From: Microcaldota archaeon
GTDB taxonomy: Archaea; Micrarchaeota; Micrarchaeia; Anstonellales; Bilamarchaeaceae
Direction: 5' to 3'
NCBI GenBank assembly: GCA_016212525.1
Contig: JACRGD010000010.1
Location: 1 to 64,000 of the forward strand
Length of the DNA stretch: 64,000 nt
The translations under genes and the position numbers were made by a program. A model generated the notes under the pieces. It was not told where the DNA came from, searched no databases, and saw only the letters and a list, made by a program, of their open reading frames with translations. Of the stretch, positions 59,921 to 64,000 are shown piece after piece (the first letter of the stretch is position 1; every line of letters begins with the position of its first letter).

Positions 59921-61165
59921 ATGACAACCGATCCAAAACGAGACGGACCGAGGTTGCACGTAGAGGCGCAAAGGCAACCCCAAAGAGGAGCGCAAGAAAG
60001 AAGTAGAAGAAGTACCGCATCAAAATTCTCACAGTTTCTAGCAGCAGGCTTGACAATAACAGCACTATCAATACCATCAAGGGCAAGAGCGCAGACCCAC
60101 CATGAACACGAACAAACGACAATACATAATACAGATAATCATCCGGCAGAAACACATCAAACACCAGAATTAACGGACAATCACCATACGCGCCCTATCG
60201 AAGCGGATCACCACATAATCGAAACGCACCAAACCCACGACACGACTCATCATCAGGGAGTCGAGTCTGGATCGATTCATCAGCCAGAACATCCAGATCA
60301 TCCGATATCAAATGAAGTTGATAATGGACAGGTTCATAGCGTAGCAGAAAGAATGTATTACTCATCATTTAGAGGAGTACTGTTAGGTCATACAAGACTA
60401 GACGCAAGGAAAGAAGAATTTGAACATGCAATTCACACACGAAGAAGCTGGCGTCTAATACCACTTGGAGCAGATTTTGGAATTGACTATTCGTTGTTAA
60501 GTTCAACATACGCAGAATCGGGCAGAACGTACCATCAAAGCGGCCACGGCGCTTCACTCATAGGAGCAGGAGTTTTTGGAGTCATAGCAGCCGGAGTCCC
60601 GATACAGCTCACATTAGGAGGTTTAATCGGGCTGGCCCAGAGCGACTCGGACCCTGAGCTTCGAACAGGTCTGACTTCAGAATCAGAAACACTCAGACTT
60701 GCATATTCGATTTATGCAACCGCAGCATTTGTGCACCATGAACACAGCGCACTTCCAGTAGTCGAAAGTGTCGGATTTAGGACAATGGGGGACATATCGA
60801 ACTGGATGACTTATTTAAGAATAGGCGGTCAGGTAGCTGCATTTGGTCCTCTTCAGTGGAACTACTCGACAACACTAACTGCAGTGCACCTAGGCGAATC
60901 GTATGGAGCTGCAGGAGAACTCGAAACCTCAGTTGCAACCAGAAGATTTACAATTGGAGCAGCAATAAGAACCGAGTGTGAATTCAATGACCATGGACAT
61001 TATGAGGCCCTGCTTCTTGAACCATCAGCATTTGCAGCAGTAAGATTTGAAAATGTTGCAGTTTCAGCCAGAGTAACTTATCTGACCATCGCAGATGGAG
61101 AGTCCAGTTTATTTAGAGAGCCCTCAGTCGCAGGATTAGGAAGATTGGATTTTTGGATCAGATAA
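59921..61165 (+). CDS. Secreted His-rich protein with beta-strand-rich C-terminus, 414 aa
   Basis: No family recognised. The ATG at 59921 follows AGGTGCGG. A basic N-terminus leads to a Sec signal (FLAAGLTITALSIPSRARAQ) with a signal-peptidase-like ARA-Q site near residue 57. The next 90 residues are rich in His, Thr and Glu with many HH and HxH pairs, suggesting metal binding. From about 150 to the end, short alternating hydrophobic strands dominate (for example LIGAGVFGVIAAGVPIQLTLG, FTIGAAIRTECEF, VAVSARVTYLTIA), ending in LGRLDFWIR. This pattern resembles a transmembrane beta barrel. The mature part has about one lysine. Confidence 0.7.
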   Translation: MTTDPKRDGPRLHVEAQRQPQRGAQERSRRSTASKFSQFLAAGLTITALSIPSRARAQTHHEHEQTTIHNTDNHPAETHQTPELTDNHHTRPIEADHHIIETHQTHDTTHHQGVESGSIHQPEHPDHPISNEVDNGQVHSVAERMYYSSFRGVLLGHTRLDARKEEFEHAIHTRRSWRLIPLGADFGIDYSLLSSTYAESGRTYHQSGHGASLIGAGVFGVIAAGVPIQLTLGGLIGLAQSDSDPELRTGLTSESETLRLAYSIYATAAFVHHEHSALPVVESVGFRTMGDISNWMTYLRIGGQVAAFGPLQWNYSTTLTAVHLGESYGAAGELETSVATRRFTIGAAIRTECEFNDHGHYEALLLEPSAFAAVRFENVAVSARVTYLTIADGESSLFREPSVAGLGRLDFWIR

Positions 61166-61179
61166 GGAAATTAAAAAAA

Positions 61180-62127
61180 TTATTTTTTATTTTTAGCCCA
61201 GAAATAACCCATCATTTTGTAGGCAAGTTTTGCAGCCACAAATTCACTGACTTTTAGAGGAGGGGTTGGAGTAACCTCAACAATATCAAAACCAACAACA
61301 GCCTTCTTTTCACCAACTGCATGCAAAATAGCCATACAATCTTCCCAAGTAAGACCACCTGGCTCTGGAGTTCCAGTCCCCGGAACGATAGATGGATCGA
61401 GTCCATCAATGTCAAATGTTACAAAAACAAGATCACCAAGAGAAGAAACTATTTTCTTGACATCATCTGGATCTATTTTACCGCCTTTCTTGTTGGCATA
61501 GATTTTATGAGCATAGTGAATATTCTTTTCCTGACCACTTTCCTTTGCATATTGGGCTTCTTCCTGACACATGGAACGAATACCGACCTGAACCAGAGAG
61601 CCACCAATAAGATCTTTAACACGCTTCATTGCAGAAGCATGGCTGTTTTTTGTTCCTTCATATGAATCGCGAAGATCTGTGTGTGCGTCGATCTGAAGGA
61701 CAGAAAGTTTTGATAAGTCATATTTGGATTTAAGACCAGAGATGATTCCGGGAGTTATAGAGTGTTCACCACCAAGAACAATAGGATATTTGTTTAGCGA
61801 GACGATCTTATCTACTGCGCTTTCGACCAAGTGAACAGTTCGGGCCGGGTCACCCTTATTAACCGCAAGCTCATCAAGAGTGTGAACGGGAATTTCTTCA
61901 AAAACGTCTTTTCCGAGTTCGATATCGTAGAATTCAAGCTGCATGCTCGCTTCGATAATCGCATTTGGACCAAATCGAGTTCCAACTCCATAGGAAGTAG
62001 TCGAATCATACGGGACGGGCAATAAAAGTGCTTTGGCTTCCTTGATAGGAATTTGGATTCCCATAAAGACCTTTTTAGGACCGCTTAATCGCTCTAAATC
62101 CTGCTCGAGTTCCAAATGATTAGACAT
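61180..62127 (-). CDS. speB: Agmatinase-family ureohydrolase
   Basis: 315 aa. The binuclear manganese site is clear: GGEHSIT near residue 117, DAHTDLRDSYEG near 140, and FDIDGLDPSIVPGTGTPEPGG near 225. By family this hydrolyses agmatine to putrescine and urea in polyamine synthesis; other ureohydrolase substrates cannot be excluded. The ATG at 62127 (AAGTGA upstream) is chosen over a longer frame that would begin with a hydrophobic stretch translated from the leader. The structured RNA at 62194-62342 lies just upstream on the same strand. Confidence 0.92.
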   Translation of the reverse strand: MSNHLELEQDLERLSGPKKVFMGIQIPIKEAKALLLPVPYDSTTSYGVGTRFGPNAIIEASMQLEFYDIELGKDVFEEIPVHTLDELAVNKGDPARTVHLVESAVDKIVSLNKYPIVLGGEHSITPGIISGLKSKYDLSKLSVLQIDAHTDLRDSYEGTKNSHASAMKRVKDLIGGSLVQVGIRSMCQEEAQYAKESGQEKNIHYAHKIYANKKGGKIDPDDVKKIVSSLGDLVFVTFDIDGLDPSIVPGTGTPEPGGLTWEDCMAILHAVGEKKAVVGFDIVEVTPTPPLKVSEFVAAKLAYKMMGYFWAKNKK

Positions 62128-62193
62128 AAATTCACTTAAGAAAAATAGGAGATAAAGAAATAAAAGCATAACTAAGACTAAGAAAAATTTACT

Positions 62194-62342
62194 TGCACCC
62201 GGAATCCCAAGGAAAGATCGGTGCAATGAGCAACCGAAGTCTTATCCCATGCATGAACCCATCGCGATCAGCGGGGCGAGCCCGATAGAGGGATATGCCC
62301 ACAGACGGGACCACGAAGGTATGCTCCCAGAAACCAGGTGCA
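62194..62342 (-). ncRNA. Structured RNA or agmatinase leader of unknown family
   Basis: On the minus strand the segment is closed by a 9-bp helix: TGCACCTGG (62342-62334) pairs with CCGGGTGCA (62202-62194). Inside are a hairpin GGG/ACC-TTCGT-GGT/CCC, an AUCCC/GGGAU helix enclosing a GGG-CTCG-CCC hairpin, and CGGTTGC-TCATT-GCACCG. A TATA box (62364-62371) puts the transcription start at the first paired base. A T-run follows the last. It is far more GC-rich than its surroundings. I could not match it to 5S, SRP or RNase P RNA. It may be a separate RNA or a leader controlling speB. Confidence 0.5.
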
Positions 62343-62363
62343 CAATTACACGCTCAAGAGTTA

Positions 62364-62371
62364 CTTATATA
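62364..62371 (-). promoter_or_regulatory. TATA box of the structured RNA
   Basis: Minus-strand TATATAAG lies 22-29 bp before 62342, where the closing helix of the structured RNA begins. The match between predicted start and helix edge supports a real minus-strand transcript. Confidence 0.55.
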
Positions 62372-62372
62372 G

Positions 62373-62619
62373 ATATGCATTTGGGGACAAATGAACGACG
62401 AAGAGAAAGAAAGGAAATAAGAAAAAATAGCGTGTCAATAAATAGATAAAAGAGAAAAACACGAGAGACGGCAAGAAACCAAAATAAAAAATAGATTCGA
62501 AATCAAAAAGCAAGTAGATTTCGACTCACGCTTCATATAGAGAGTCTGTACATTTCTATGGACGATCCTATTCTTACACACTAAGTTACAATTTTCCATT
62601 CACTACTTTCGTAATGTTT
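62373..62619. other. 16S downstream spacer without tRNA-Ala or 23S
   Basis: This is an AT-rich spacer of about 250 bp on the 3' side of 16S rRNA. It holds no tRNA, and neither it nor the following 62 kb contains a 23S or 5S gene. Short inverted segments near 62515-62600 may take part in 16S processing, but the 5' partner lies outside the window. Confidence 0.6.

Positions 62620-64000
<1,381 letters not shown>

Noticed and set aside
62194-62342. RNase P RNA on the plus strand (AAGGAAAGATC and CCAGAAACC recall its conserved regions)
   Set aside because: The P4 helix does not form between the two segments, and the TATA box and better closing helix are on the minus strand.
62194-62342. 5S rRNA or SRP RNA
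   Set aside because: The length (149 nt) is wrong for 5S, and the conserved loop C of 5S and the GGAA/AGCA elements of the SRP S domain were not found.

Overview
This is a stretch of an archaeal chromosome. The evidence is a partial 16S rRNA with archaeal priming regions, r-proteins found only in archaea and eukaryotes (S8e, S19e, S24e, S27ae, L18a/LX, L31e, L39e), eIF5A, eIF6, prefoldin alpha, PDCD5-like protein, Kae1, Orc1/Cdc6, aTrm56, Trm1, TruD, archaeal NadM and TATA-box promoters. Compact operons, a 16S gene not followed by 23S, mismatches at usually conserved 16S sites and many orphan surface proteins suggest a DPANN-type lineage (Micrarchaeota/Diapherotrites-like). That placement is inference. 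The 16S 3' tail ends in the complement of GGAGGTGATC, and GGTGA-type ribosome-binding sites fix many starts. Other genes look leaderless, with a TATA box about 25 nt before the start codon.

Layout. 1-5.7 kb: a propeller-like protein, a small membrane protein, a leftward eIF5A-S24e-S27ae-CPBP-Kae1 operon, and rightward TatD, NYN and Sm genes. 5.7-5.9 kb: tRNA-Ala(GGC) with a duplicated 3' end. 6-19 kb: SMC-NadM-kinase, an N-glycosylated surface protein, an acyltransferase-like protein, an ATP-cone/Mrr nuclease, Orc1/Cdc6, aTrm56, a lysine-free 254-aa protein, an EamA transporter and a bacterio-opsin-activator-type HTH protein. 19-45 kb: about 25 kb of giant orphan genes on the minus strand. 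One is a 2848-aa membrane-anchored protein with a beta-rich C-terminus. The others form a run encoding 1374, 134, 3192, 530 and 37 aa. A toxin-antitoxin pair lies at each end of that run. 45-50 kb: FtsY, prefoldin alpha and the L18a-eIF6-L31e-L39e-PDCD5-S19e translation operon. 50-62 kb: rhomboid, a methyltransferase-like protein, a transglutaminase-like lipoprotein, Trm1-TruD-XRE/CBS, MetRS, S8e, a secreted His-rich beta-strand-rich protein and agmatinase. 62.2-64 kb: a structured RNA or leader with its own promoter, then 16S rRNA running off the right edge.

The most notable signal is lysine exclusion. The 2848-aa protein appears to have no lysine after residue 65, the 3192-aa protein about three, the 530-aa protein one and the 254-aa protein none. 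The 134-aa protein in the same operon is about 16% lysine. The 1374-aa protein switches from about 41 lysines before its hydrophobic segment to about 6 after it. Base composition cannot explain this. It looks like a protein-level constraint on what is exposed outside the cell, or delivered to or exposed to a partner cell. Together with the beta-barrel-like C-termini, it points to an undescribed surface or host-interaction apparatus.
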